Of a DNA stretch of 5,851 bases, positions 1-5,851 are shown piece after piece. This DNA is from Chitinophagaceae bacterium (GTDB lineage: Bacteria; Bacteroidota; Bacteroidia; Chitinophagales; Chitinophagaceae). The stretch covers positions 1 through 5,851 of the forward strand of contig JACVCQ010000173.1 in NCBI GenBank assembly GCA_016741945.1, read 5' to 3'. Below the pieces are notes generated by a model. That model ran no database searches and was not told the origin of the DNA. It saw only the letters and a program-made list of their open reading frames with translations. The position numbers and the translations under genes were made by a program. Within the stretch, counting starts at the first letter, position 1. Every line of letters begins with the position of its first letter.

Positions 1-30
1 AAATAATCCGGATCAACACTTTTCTTGCTG

Positions 31-38
31 TAATTTTG
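31..38 (+). promoter_or_regulatory. Bacteroidota-type -7 promoter element ahead of tsaD
   Basis: The octamer TAATTTTG matches the Bacteroidota primary-sigma -7 consensus TAnnTTTG exactly. Transcription would begin roughly at 44-46, giving tsaD a leader of about 30 bases if translation begins at 77. No convincing TTG -33 element sits at the expected 17-23 bp upstream; the only nearby TTG (25-27) is too close. The match is short and could be chance, but its position just before the conserved TsaD N-terminus supports it. Confidence 0.45.
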
Positions 39-76
39 CAGGCTTATTTACCAATACTCGCATTATTAGCCGGGCA

Positions 77-1066
77 ATTTCCATATTAGCGATTGAATCC
101 TCTTGTGATGAGACTTCTGCATCTGTATGCGTAGATGGGAAGATATTATCCAATTTTATTGCCAATCAAAGTGTCCATGAACAATATGGTGGTGTTGTAC
201 CTGAGCTGGCGAGCCGTGCTCATATGCAAAATATTGTGCCTGTTGTGCATCAGGCCTTATCCGCTGCCAATTGTGAACTGTCAACCATAAATGCCATTGC
301 ATTTACACAAGCGCCTGGTTTGATTGGCAGCTTATTAGTGGGAGCACAATTTGCGAAATCAATGGCATTGTCATTAAATATCCCTTTGATAGGCGTACAT
401 CACATGCAGGCGCATGTACTGGCGAACCTGATTATGGATCCGGCACCTTCTTTCCCTTTTTTGTGTTTAACGGTGAGTGGTGGACATACGCAGATTGTAT
501 TAGCTCGTTCGCCTCTGGATTTGGAAGTCATTGGAGAAACCATTGATGATGCGGCGGGAGAGGCATTCGATAAAACAGCAAAGCTCTTAGGTTTACCCTA
601 TCCCGGCGGCCCCTTGATTGATCAGTATGCAAAAACGGGAAATCCGGAAGCCTTTCGTTTTGCCGAACCGCAGATCCCTGCATTGAATTTCAGTTTTAGT
701 GGATTGAAGACATCTGTATTGTATTTTTTACAAAAGCAATCGCCCGATTTTATTCAGCATCATCTGCATGATCTGTGTGCTTCTGTTCAATATACCATCG
801 TAAATATTTTGATTAAGAAATTAAAAAAAGCAGTACAACAAACAGGAATCAAGCAAGTGTGTATAGCCGGAGGGGTAAGTGCCAATAGTGGTTTACGAAA
901 AGCATTGATTGATGCGGGTCAAAAACATGGATGGCAAACATATATTCCTTCGTTTGAATATTGTACTGATAATGCTGCGATGATTGCAATCACTGCATAT
1001 TATAAATACCAGTATGGTGAGTTTGTTGCATTAGATGCCAGTCCTACTGCTAGAGCCATTTATTAA
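77..1066 (+). CDS. tsaD: tRNA N6-adenosine threonylcarbamoyltransferase TsaD (start uncertain)
   Basis: TsaD, with TsaB and TsaE, transfers the threonylcarbamoyl group from threonylcarbamoyl-AMP to A37 of ANN-decoding tRNAs in the cytoplasm, making t6A. Numbered from 77, the product is 329 residues, close to the usual 330-340. Visible family motifs are ILAIESSCDET near the N-terminus, YGGVVPELASRAH at about 37-49, the metal-binding HMQAH at 109-113, SGGH at 134-137, GGVSAN at 265-270, and TDN with Asp298, the third metal ligand. Homology clearly extends upstream of the first ATG (224), which would delete the N-terminal ATPase-fold strand and the ESSCDET loop. The frame is open to the window edge, but residues before about 77 do not resemble TsaD. 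No ATG, GTG or TTG lies in frame between the promoter element and the conserved region. The ATT at 77 gives a normal-looking SILAIESSCDE start; ATT 62/65 and ATA 83 are alternatives. The function is certain and the start is not. The gene appears monocistronic here. Confidence 0.93.
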   Translation: MSILAIESSCDETSASVCVDGKILSNFIANQSVHEQYGGVVPELASRAHMQNIVPVVHQALSAANCELSTINAIAFTQAPGLIGSLLVGAQFAKSMALSLNIPLIGVHHMQAHVLANLIMDPAPSFPFLCLTVSGGHTQIVLARSPLDLEVIGETIDDAAGEAFDKTAKLLGLPYPGGPLIDQYAKTGNPEAFRFAEPQIPALNFSFSGLKTSVLYFLQKQSPDFIQHHLHDLCASVQYTIVNILIKKLKKAVQQTGIKQVCIAGGVSANSGLRKALIDAGQKHGWQTYIPSFEYCTDNAAMIAITAYYKYQYGEFVALDASPTARAIY

Positions 1067-1246
1067 TCTTGAACAGGTTATGGCTAAGAAATGCTAAAGT
1101 ACTATATTAGAGTTTTGTGTTTATTCATTCCCAAACAACCAACACGTGAGAAAACCAATATCCCCAATTGCTACAAGCACTTTCTGTAATAAAGCTCCTC
1201 ATTTTTTTTATTATCAACTTATCATACAGAACTGATCTGATTTGCT

Positions 1247-3511
1247 ATGGTGCGCTGTATCATTGTAACATTTTGCATAATGTTTTTGTGTCATGCCAAC
1301 GTACATGCACAGGTCCAATCTGAAGAGGCTATTTTGGCTTCACTCAAAAAGTATTCCAAAGTTGATTCTGTCAAATTGAGATTGTATGATCAGGCGTTCA
1401 GGTATTATGGAAGTCAACATCGATATAATCCGATGGAATTATACCTTGATAGTGTTTGTATGCTCTCTGCAAAACTCAATTTTAAAAACAATCTTTTTGA
1501 TGCTCAGTTTAAAGCTGCTTTATTTTATCATAGTGCAACCCGGTATTCAGAAGCGCTATCTCATTATCAGGAAGCCTATCAAATTGCTAGTGCTACTCAT
1601 CATACAGCAAATATGGCCCGTGTACTTTTGAATACCGGAGCTATTTACATGGATAGTAAGGATTATGTAAAAGCACTGGAAAAAAATCAGCAAGCTATTT
1701 CTTTGTATGAAAAGCTAGGCAAGAAAAGAGAAGTAGGCAGTTGCTACATGAATATTGCTGAAGTATATATGGATTTGAATCAGTTCGATAAAGCATTTCC
1801 TTTCCTTACACTGGCACTTAGCATATTTGTAGAAGATGGTCCGAATACAAGGGGAGTGGGTGTAGCGAGTGAAGCAATGGGCATTGCCCTTATGAAAGCG
1901 AGCGATAAAGATCTCATTCATTTTGGTGTACTGCCAGCGCAGCGATATATACATGCACTTGAATATTTCAAAAAAGCACTTCCCATTGCATTCACGCATG
2001 ATGATCCGGCTTTAGCAGCTTCTATTAATGCTAATATCGGGGAAGTATATGGGCTATTGGGTGATCATACAAAAGCGCAGCAGTATTTTGAGACAGTGAT
2101 GAATCTGGATAAAACTCATGAGTATTATGTTTCAGCGTCTAAGAATAAAATACGTTATGCGGAATACTTTTTGTCTCAAAAAAACTATAATGCAGGATTA
2201 CTCATGGCACGTTCTGCGGTTAGTGTTGCATATTGGTACAAAATTCCGGGAGTTTTACAAACCGGTTATGAACTCATCAGTAAAATATATGAAAAGTCGG
2301 GTCGCTATGACAGTGCGTACCTGTATTTTAAGCAATACATTGTTATAAAAGATAGTTTATTCAATGCTGAAAAAGAAAGAGAAATCACGAGAAAGCAGTT
2401 ATTGCTTGATTTTGAGCTTAAAGAAAAAGAATATAAGTACAATAAACAGTTATTGGATAATGAACTAAAACAACAAGTTTTACTGGCAGCTACACAAAGA
2501 GATCAACTGGAACTTGCTAAGAAGGAGAAAGATGTGCAGCAATTGATTTTTTTGCAACAGAGAACTAAATTACAAAATGAGGCGAGTTTGCAAGCTGCTG
2601 CATTTCAACAACAAAAGGATAAGTCAGACTACCTGCAGGCAATTGCTAAAGAGCAGATCGATAATCAACGACTTGAACTTAGGTTTAATAAATACTTGAA
2701 CTTGTTTTTCTTGATTTCTGTGATTGTTTTGCTGATTGTTGGGACTATTATTTTTTATAGCCATCGTAAAGCAAAAAAGCTGAACTTAATTATTTCTGAA
2801 CAGAAGAATTCGCTTCAGGAACTGGTAAATGTGAAAGATCAGTTATTGGGAACGATTAGTCATGATATGCGAACGCCCATAAACTCTTTGATGGCATTTG
2901 CCTATTTACTGGATTCGCAGGAAATTTCGCAAGAAAAGTTGAAAAAATATACTGCACAATTAAAAAATACATTAGGCTATACACAGGAATTACTTGATAA
3001 TTTATTAAGATGGGCAACCAGCCAAATGAGGGGATTTGTGCCTGAGCCAGTAACTGTTAATCTTGCTGAGATGGTAGATCAGGTTTTGGTATCATTTTCT
3101 GATGCCATTATTCAGAAGCAATTGGTAATAAAAAACAATATTCCGCGACAGATGTCTGTATGGGCCGATCAAGAGATGCTTTTATGTGTGATGAGAAATT
3201 TGATCAGTAATGCCATCAAATTCAGTTATGCCAATAAAACCATAGCATTTGCTACGATGGAAAATACCCAATTTCAAGTGCTTTGCATCAAGGATGAGGG
3301 TATTGGAGTAAGCAAGGAGAAGTTATGTATATTGAATCAAGCATCTGCATGTGTAGTAAATTCTTCCATAGGAACGAGTCAGGAAAAGGGGAATGGCTTA
3401 GGGGTATTACTATGTAAATCATTCGTTCAAATGATGAAAGGTGAATTATATTTTTTCAGTGAGCAAGATAAAGGAACAGAAGTGAGGGTATTTCTGCCAC
3501 CTGCAGTATAG
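1247..3511 (+). CDS. Periplasmic TPR-repeat sensor histidine kinase
   Basis: This 754-residue inner-membrane kinase senses an unknown signal, autophosphorylates on histidine and passes the phosphate to a response regulator. The order of parts is: signal peptide (about 1-21, VHA|Q cleavage); helical TPR-type repeats (about 45-370, clearest at 124-158, 163-196, 258-290 and 336-370); a Gln/Lys/Glu-rich coiled coil (about 375-480); one membrane segment (484-504) followed by basic residues; and the kinase core. The core has an H-box SHDMRTP with His539, an N-box with Asn655 (NLISNAIKFS), a G1 box DEGIG at 683-687, and a G2 box GNGLG at 715-719. The F-box region between G1 and G2 lacks the usual Phe pattern. 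ATG 1247 is chosen because it gives a standard signal peptide. The 180 bp after tsaD contains no convincing promoter or terminator. The convergent LytTR regulator begins its stop codon 15 bp after this gene ends and is the likely partner. The signal is not predictable from sequence. Confidence 0.9.
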   Translation: MVRCIIVTFCIMFLCHANVHAQVQSEEAILASLKKYSKVDSVKLRLYDQAFRYYGSQHRYNPMELYLDSVCMLSAKLNFKNNLFDAQFKAALFYHSATRYSEALSHYQEAYQIASATHHTANMARVLLNTGAIYMDSKDYVKALEKNQQAISLYEKLGKKREVGSCYMNIAEVYMDLNQFDKAFPFLTLALSIFVEDGPNTRGVGVASEAMGIALMKASDKDLIHFGVLPAQRYIHALEYFKKALPIAFTHDDPALAASINANIGEVYGLLGDHTKAQQYFETVMNLDKTHEYYVSASKNKIRYAEYFLSQKNYNAGLLMARSAVSVAYWYKIPGVLQTGYELISKIYEKSGRYDSAYLYFKQYIVIKDSLFNAEKEREITRKQLLLDFELKEKEYKYNKQLLDNELKQQVLLAATQRDQLELAKKEKDVQQLIFLQQRTKLQNEASLQAAAFQQQKDKSDYLQAIAKEQIDNQRLELRFNKYLNLFFLISVIVLLIVGTIIFYSHRKAKKLNLIISEQKNSLQELVNVKDQLLGTISHDMRTPINSLMAFAYLLDSQEISQEKLKKYTAQLKNTLGYTQELLDNLLRWATSQMRGFVPEPVTVNLAEMVDQVLVSFSDAIIQKQLVIKNNIPRQMSVWADQEMLLCVMRNLISNAIKFSYANKTIAFATMENTQFQVLCIKDEGIGVSKEKLCILNQASACVVNSSIGTSQEKGNGLGVLLCKSFVQMMKGELYFFSEQDKGTEVRVFLPPAV

Positions 3512-3526
3512 TATTTTCAAAAAAAA

Positions 3527-4303
3527 TTAGTCACCAAATCTTTTCAATAATTTTTTTTCAACAACAGATTCAATAAGAATCTGTCGATAAGTATTACTGA
3601 GTGGAATCGTATACTTATCCGTCAATTGTACTTCTGTACTATTAACGCTTCCTATATGCAATAGGTTCACGATATATTGCCGATGGACTCTTCGGAAGAT
3701 TTTTGCCGATAATTGTTTTTCGATATTTTTCAAGCTAACCAGTACAACAAATTTTTTTTGTCCGGTAGTATGAATTTTTGAAAAATCGCCCATGCTTTCA
3801 ATATGGGTAATATCTTGAATATTCAGTTTGGTGTAAGTATTATTTTCTTTGATGAAGAAAAAGTTGTCAGTGGTTATATCTTTTCCAATTTCAAATATGG
3901 GTGTTTCATTGTTTGTCTTTTCTTGTTCAAGTGTTAGATTTTTTTTAAGCTCAATATATTCAATGGCTTTATCAACAGCTTTTTGAATCCGTTCAAAACT
4001 GGTAGGTTTTATAATATAATCTATTGCATCGAGGTTATAACTTTCTACAGCGTACTCAGGAAACGAAGAGATGAAAATAAAAACAGGAGGTTTAGGAATG
4101 CCTTTTAACAGGTTGATGCCATTTAATCTAGGCATATCTATATCTGAAAAAACGATATCGATCTGATGGGCTGATAAGTATGTATTTGTTGATGCGCCAT
4201 CTGAGCATTCTGCCACTACTTTCACTTTTTTAATTCTTGATAGATAAGATGCAATCACATCTCTTTCGATGATATTATCGTCAGCAATCAGTACAGAATA
4301 CAT
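3527..4303 (-). CDS. LytTR-family two-component response regulator
   Basis: This is a 258-residue cytoplasmic transcription regulator with an N-terminal receiver domain and a C-terminal LytTR DNA-binding domain. The receiver (about 3-118) has the acidic pair Asp8-Asp9, phosphoacceptor Asp54 in FSDIDMP, Ser79/Ser80 at the usual Thr/Ser switch position, and Lys99-Pro100. A charged linker (about 119-145) leads to the LytTR domain (about 148-253), recognisable from the FxxVHRQYIVN segment at 203-213 and the preceding strand-rich region with HIESMGDFSKIHT. Length is typical of the LytR/AlgR family. The ATG at 4303 starts directly on MYSVLIADDN, the normal receiver beginning; the next upstream ATG (4331) opens only a four-codon frame. 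The gene is convergent with the TPR kinase and divergent from the secreted-protein operon. Phosphotransfer from the neighbouring kinase is an inference. Its targets are unknown; the repeats overlapping its own start are candidate autoregulatory sites. Confidence 0.93.
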   Translation of the reverse strand: MYSVLIADDNIIERDVIASYLSRIKKVKVVAECSDGASTNTYLSAHQIDIVFSDIDMPRLNGINLLKGIPKPPVFIFISSFPEYAVESYNLDAIDYIIKPTSFERIQKAVDKAIEYIELKKNLTLEQEKTNNETPIFEIGKDITTDNFFFIKENNTYTKLNIQDITHIESMGDFSKIHTTGQKKFVVLVSLKNIEKQLSAKIFRRVHRQYIVNLLHIGSVNSTEVQLTDKYTIPLSNTYRQILIESVVEKKLLKRFGD

Positions 4304-4330
4304 AGGGATATCAGATTTATAGGGATATCA
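4302..4330. repeat. 12-bp direct repeat, 17-bp period, at the regulator start codon
   Basis: The 12-mer ATAGGGATATCA occurs exactly at 4302-4313 and 4319-4330, separated by 6 bases. A degenerate third copy, ATAGGGTGAT, begins at 4338. The first copy overlaps the regulator's start codon (CAT, 4301-4303 on the plus strand), so on the regulator's sense strand both copies lie in the leader. LytTR proteins usually bind paired direct repeats, so an autoregulatory operator is possible. A simple 17-bp tandem duplication would look the same. The repeat is directly seen; its function is inferred. Confidence 0.6.
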
Positions 4331-4835
4331 TGTAAAGATAGGGTGATGTAAGCATTCTGTGCATGTATAATATAGCGAAAATCAATGCGATTTAATCAGT
4401 TTTTAAGTTGTCTGCTTTCATTTTACTTTTTCTTATCTACTAAAAAGCCATTTTCATCGATTTAAAAGTATGCTTTATCAAATCTGTGTTTGATTTTCGA
4501 ATGTGATTTTAGAACTTACTATACGATTATTTTCATTTAATCTCTCTGAAAATAATTGTATCCAATATCCTCATAAGCTGACTTTCTTACAATGAGATTG
4601 TCTTAAAAACCAATAACCAAAATCAACTCTATGAATCCGCTTCACAAGCAGAGTGTCATTCTATTGCCATTCTGGTATTATTATCGCACTGTTACTGTGC
4701 CATAAAATTTCTAATGTATCCAAGGATGTGGTAGATGATGGCAATACAAGTTTAGATATTGCGTCTGCTTGTTCTATTTTACTTCCCCAGCTTTTAACAA
4801 TGCTTCTTACTAACAACAAACCAAAACTAAAAGTT
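4304..4835. other. 532-bp AT-rich intergenic region between divergent genes
   Basis: No convincing protein gene or structured RNA is visible. It must contain the promoters of both the minus-strand regulator and the plus-strand secreted-protein pair, but no exact TAnnTTTG element was found on either strand. The nearest matches are TGTGTTTG (4485-4492, plus) and CAGATTTG (4479-4486, minus). They overlap in a CAAA-N6-TTTG arrangement, each with one mismatch and neither with a -33 TTG. Other contents are the direct repeats near 4302-4347, ATGTA pentamers at 4330, 4346 and 4363 (spacing 16-17), and an inverted repeat at 4526-4556. A 24-codon plus-strand frame at 4631-4705 starts after an A-rich leader-like stretch but has no recognisable product. 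The frame of the downstream gene is open back to an ATG at 4653; this upstream part looks like untranslated leader. Confidence 0.5.
4526..4556. repeat. Perfect 10-bp inverted repeat with 11-base spacer
   Basis: ATTATTTTCA at 4526-4535 is perfectly complemented by TGAAAATAAT at 4547-4556 around an 11-base spacer. It lies about 220 bp upstream of the regulator start and 280 bp upstream of the secreted-protein start. No T-tract follows on either strand and the stem is almost all A/T, so a rho-independent terminator is unlikely. It could be a dyad operator, or chance in AT-rich DNA. Confidence 0.45.
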
Positions 4836-5243
4836 ATGATCCGAAAATCCATTTGGCTGGCCTTACTGATTATACTCAGTATGCCCATTTTTTCTCAGGC
4901 ACAAAACAATGATCCGGTTATTTATAAGGACTGGACCTTTTTAGGCGAAAGTAAAACGCATATTGATGTTGAATACAGGGTAGTGAAATGTAACGGTGTA
5001 AACCAAATACATTTCTTTGTATTCAATGAAAGTCCGGACGCCAGAGAAATTCGTTTTGAAATTGAAGTAACCAATAATTCAACCTCACAGAAATTATTGA
5101 AAGAAGTGGTCTTTACAGCTGATAAAGCGGCTATGCATCGTGCTGAATGTGCATCAGATGTGCTGCTCGACAAGTTGAAAATAAATGTTCCGGAAAATTT
5201 TAATCCCTCTGATCTGACCCTTAAAATCACTTTTAAGTCTTAA
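4836..5243 (+). CDS. Small secreted protein of unknown function
   Basis: I do not recognise this family. The product is 135 residues with a clear signal peptide: positively charged MIRK, a hydrophobic stretch (6-18), and a SQA|Q cleavage site at about 22. The mature part of about 113 residues has alternating hydrophobic strands (for example IDVEYRVV, IHFFVFNE, IRFEIEVTN and LTLKITF) suggesting a beta-sandwich, and two cysteines, Cys52 and Cys105, that could form a disulfide in the periplasm or outside the cell. There is no lipobox cysteine after the signal, so it is probably not a lipoprotein. The frame stays open to an ATG at 4653, but that would bury the signal peptide 61 residues into the protein. 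ATG 4836 follows an A-rich leader typical of Bacteroidota and is preferred. The next gene starts 10 bp downstream, so the two are probably co-transcribed and the product may act with that surface protein. Confidence 0.75.
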   Translation: MIRKSIWLALLIILSMPIFSQAQNNDPVIYKDWTFLGESKTHIDVEYRVVKCNGVNQIHFFVFNESPDAREIRFEIEVTNNSTSQKLLKEVVFTADKAAMHRAECASDVLLDKLKINVPENFNPSDLTLKITFKS

Positions 5244-5253
5244 AACAACCAAT

Positions 5254-5851
5254 ATGAAAAAAAGTATTTACGCATTATTCTTGCTGTTGATGTTGTGTAC
5301 TGGCATGCATCAAGTAATAGCACAGTGTAATGCTCCAATCATTAATAATTTTTCACCGAATACCGGTTTTATTGGTAGTACGGTGACTATTACCGGAGCA
5401 AATTTTGATGCCAATCCGGCTAATAACAAAGTATATTTCGGTGCAACCAAAGCAACCGTTTTAACTGCTTCTTTTGGGGTATTAACGGTAACTGTACCGG
5501 TAGGTGCCTCTACTGCTCCTATATCAGTTACCAATAATTGTAATAAAACAGCCTATTCTGCTGTTTCTTTTAATGGAATTTTCTGTCCAACTCCTTTGAA
5601 TGCATCAACCTATCAGAATCAAGCTTTTGTATTGGCTTCTTGTGGTGCATACAATATGACGCATCAAGATATGGATCTAGATGGTAAACCTGAGGTACTG
5701 TCAGCTACTTACGGCTGTTTAACTATTGCTAAGAACAACAGCACACCTGGGAATTTGAGTTTTAGCGCATTTAATTTCAATATCGGAGGAGGATACATTG
5801 TAACCGCTGATTTTGATGGCGATGGTTTACGTGATGTTTACTACCCTGGTG
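5254..5851 (+). CDS. Secreted IPT/TIG and FG-GAP (VCBS-like) repeat protein, 3' truncated by window
   Basis: The first 199 codons are visible and the frame runs off the window. A signal peptide (MKKSIYALFLLLML..., cleavage near VIA|Q at 23-24) is followed by an IPT/TIG immunoglobulin-like domain at about 27-106, with the typical opening INNFSPNTGFIGSTVTITGANF and a VYFGATKATV strand. FG-GAP/VCBS-type repeats then begin: DMDLDG at 139-144 and DFDGDG at 186-191 are calcium-binding-loop patterns of the kind that form beta-propellers. Mature cysteines occur at 25, 96, 111, 130 and 155. Such Bacteroidota proteins are usually large, extracellular or surface-attached, and often end in a type IX secretion C-terminal domain or gliding-type repeats, but that end is outside the window. 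The ATG at 5254 lies 10 bp after the preceding gene's stop, behind an AACAACCAAT leader without a Shine-Dalgarno site. The role is probably adhesion or binding; the ligand is unknown. Confidence 0.88.
   Translation, partial: MKKSIYALFLLLMLCTGMHQVIAQCNAPIINNFSPNTGFIGSTVTITGANFDANPANNKVYFGATKATVLTASFGVLTVTVPVGASTAPISVTNNCNKTAYSAVSFNGIFCPTPLNASTYQNQAFVLASCGAYNMTHQDMDLDGKPEVLSATYGCLTIAKNNSTPGNLSFSAFNFNIGGGYIVTADFDGDGLRDVYYPG

Noticed and set aside
27..133. Minus-strand open frame opposite the start of tsaD
   Set aside because: It overlaps the unmistakable TsaD N-terminal coding sequence in antisense, has no recognisable domain and is short; treated as a shadow frame.
1110..1117. GAGTTTTG and, at 1237-1244, CTGATTTG as -7 promoter elements of the kinase gene
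   Set aside because: Both miss the TA of TAnnTTTG, neither has a -33 TTG, and the second lies only 2 bases before the start codon.
1187..1213. TAATAAA / TTTATTA inverted repeat with a T8 run between tsaD and the kinase, as a terminator
   Set aside because: The stem is seven A/T pairs only, the T-run lies in the loop and 3' arm rather than after the stem, and it sits 120 bp past tsaD. It is expected by chance in AT-rich DNA.
3512..3526. A8 run in the convergent gap as a terminator
   Set aside because: No GC-containing stem precedes it on either strand; the gap is too short to support a confident call.
4653..4835. N-terminal 61-residue extension of the small secreted protein
   Set aside because: It would place a textbook signal peptide in the middle of the protein; the internal ATG at 4836 with its A-rich leader is a better start.
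4661..5230. Two minus-strand frames opposite the small secreted protein and its leader
   Set aside because: They have no domain, signal or plausible leader, and are antisense to a gene with a clear signal peptide.
1..5851. CRISPR array, transposon, tRNA, phage or defence genes
   Set aside because: No regularly spaced long repeats, transposase motifs, tRNA cloverleaf or defence-family domains were seen on either strand.

Overview
The window looks like chromosomal DNA of a member of the Bacteroidota, probably the family Chitinophagaceae or a close relative. This rests on the AT-rich sequence, A-rich leaders without Shine-Dalgarno sites, a TAnnTTTG-type -7 promoter element ahead of the first gene, a periplasmic TPR sensor kinase next to a LytTR regulator, and a secreted IPT/FG-GAP protein. 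The family placement comes from the look of the proteins; no search was run.

Layout: (1) Positions about 77-1066, plus strand: tsaD, the tRNA t6A37 threonylcarbamoyltransferase. It is complete through its catalytic core but has no ATG, GTG or TTG start in a plausible place. (2) 1247-3511, plus strand: a 754-residue membrane sensor histidine kinase with a signal peptide, periplasmic TPR repeats, a long coiled coil, one membrane segment and a HisKA/HATPase core. (3) 3527-4303, minus strand: a LytTR-type response regulator, convergent with the kinase and only 15 bp from it. (4) 4304-4835: a 532-bp AT-rich region between divergent genes. It holds a 17-bp-period direct repeat at the regulator start and a perfect 10-bp inverted repeat. 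(5) 4836-5243, plus strand: a small secreted protein of unknown family. (6) 5254 to the window edge, plus strand: a secreted protein with an IPT/TIG domain followed by FG-GAP/VCBS-like calcium loops, cut off by the window end.

How they fit together: tsaD is a housekeeping gene with no evident link to the rest. The kinase and regulator are the obvious candidates for a two-component pair, although convergent genes cannot share a promoter. The two secreted-protein genes are 10 bp apart and probably form one transcript. They are divergent from the regulator across the repeat-bearing intergenic region, so control of this surface-protein operon by the regulator is possible but unproven. I see no CRISPR array, tRNA, rRNA, insertion sequence or defence system. 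The most unusual points are the missing standard start of tsaD, the repeat cluster at the regulator start, and the uncharacterised small secreted protein paired with an IPT/FG-GAP protein.
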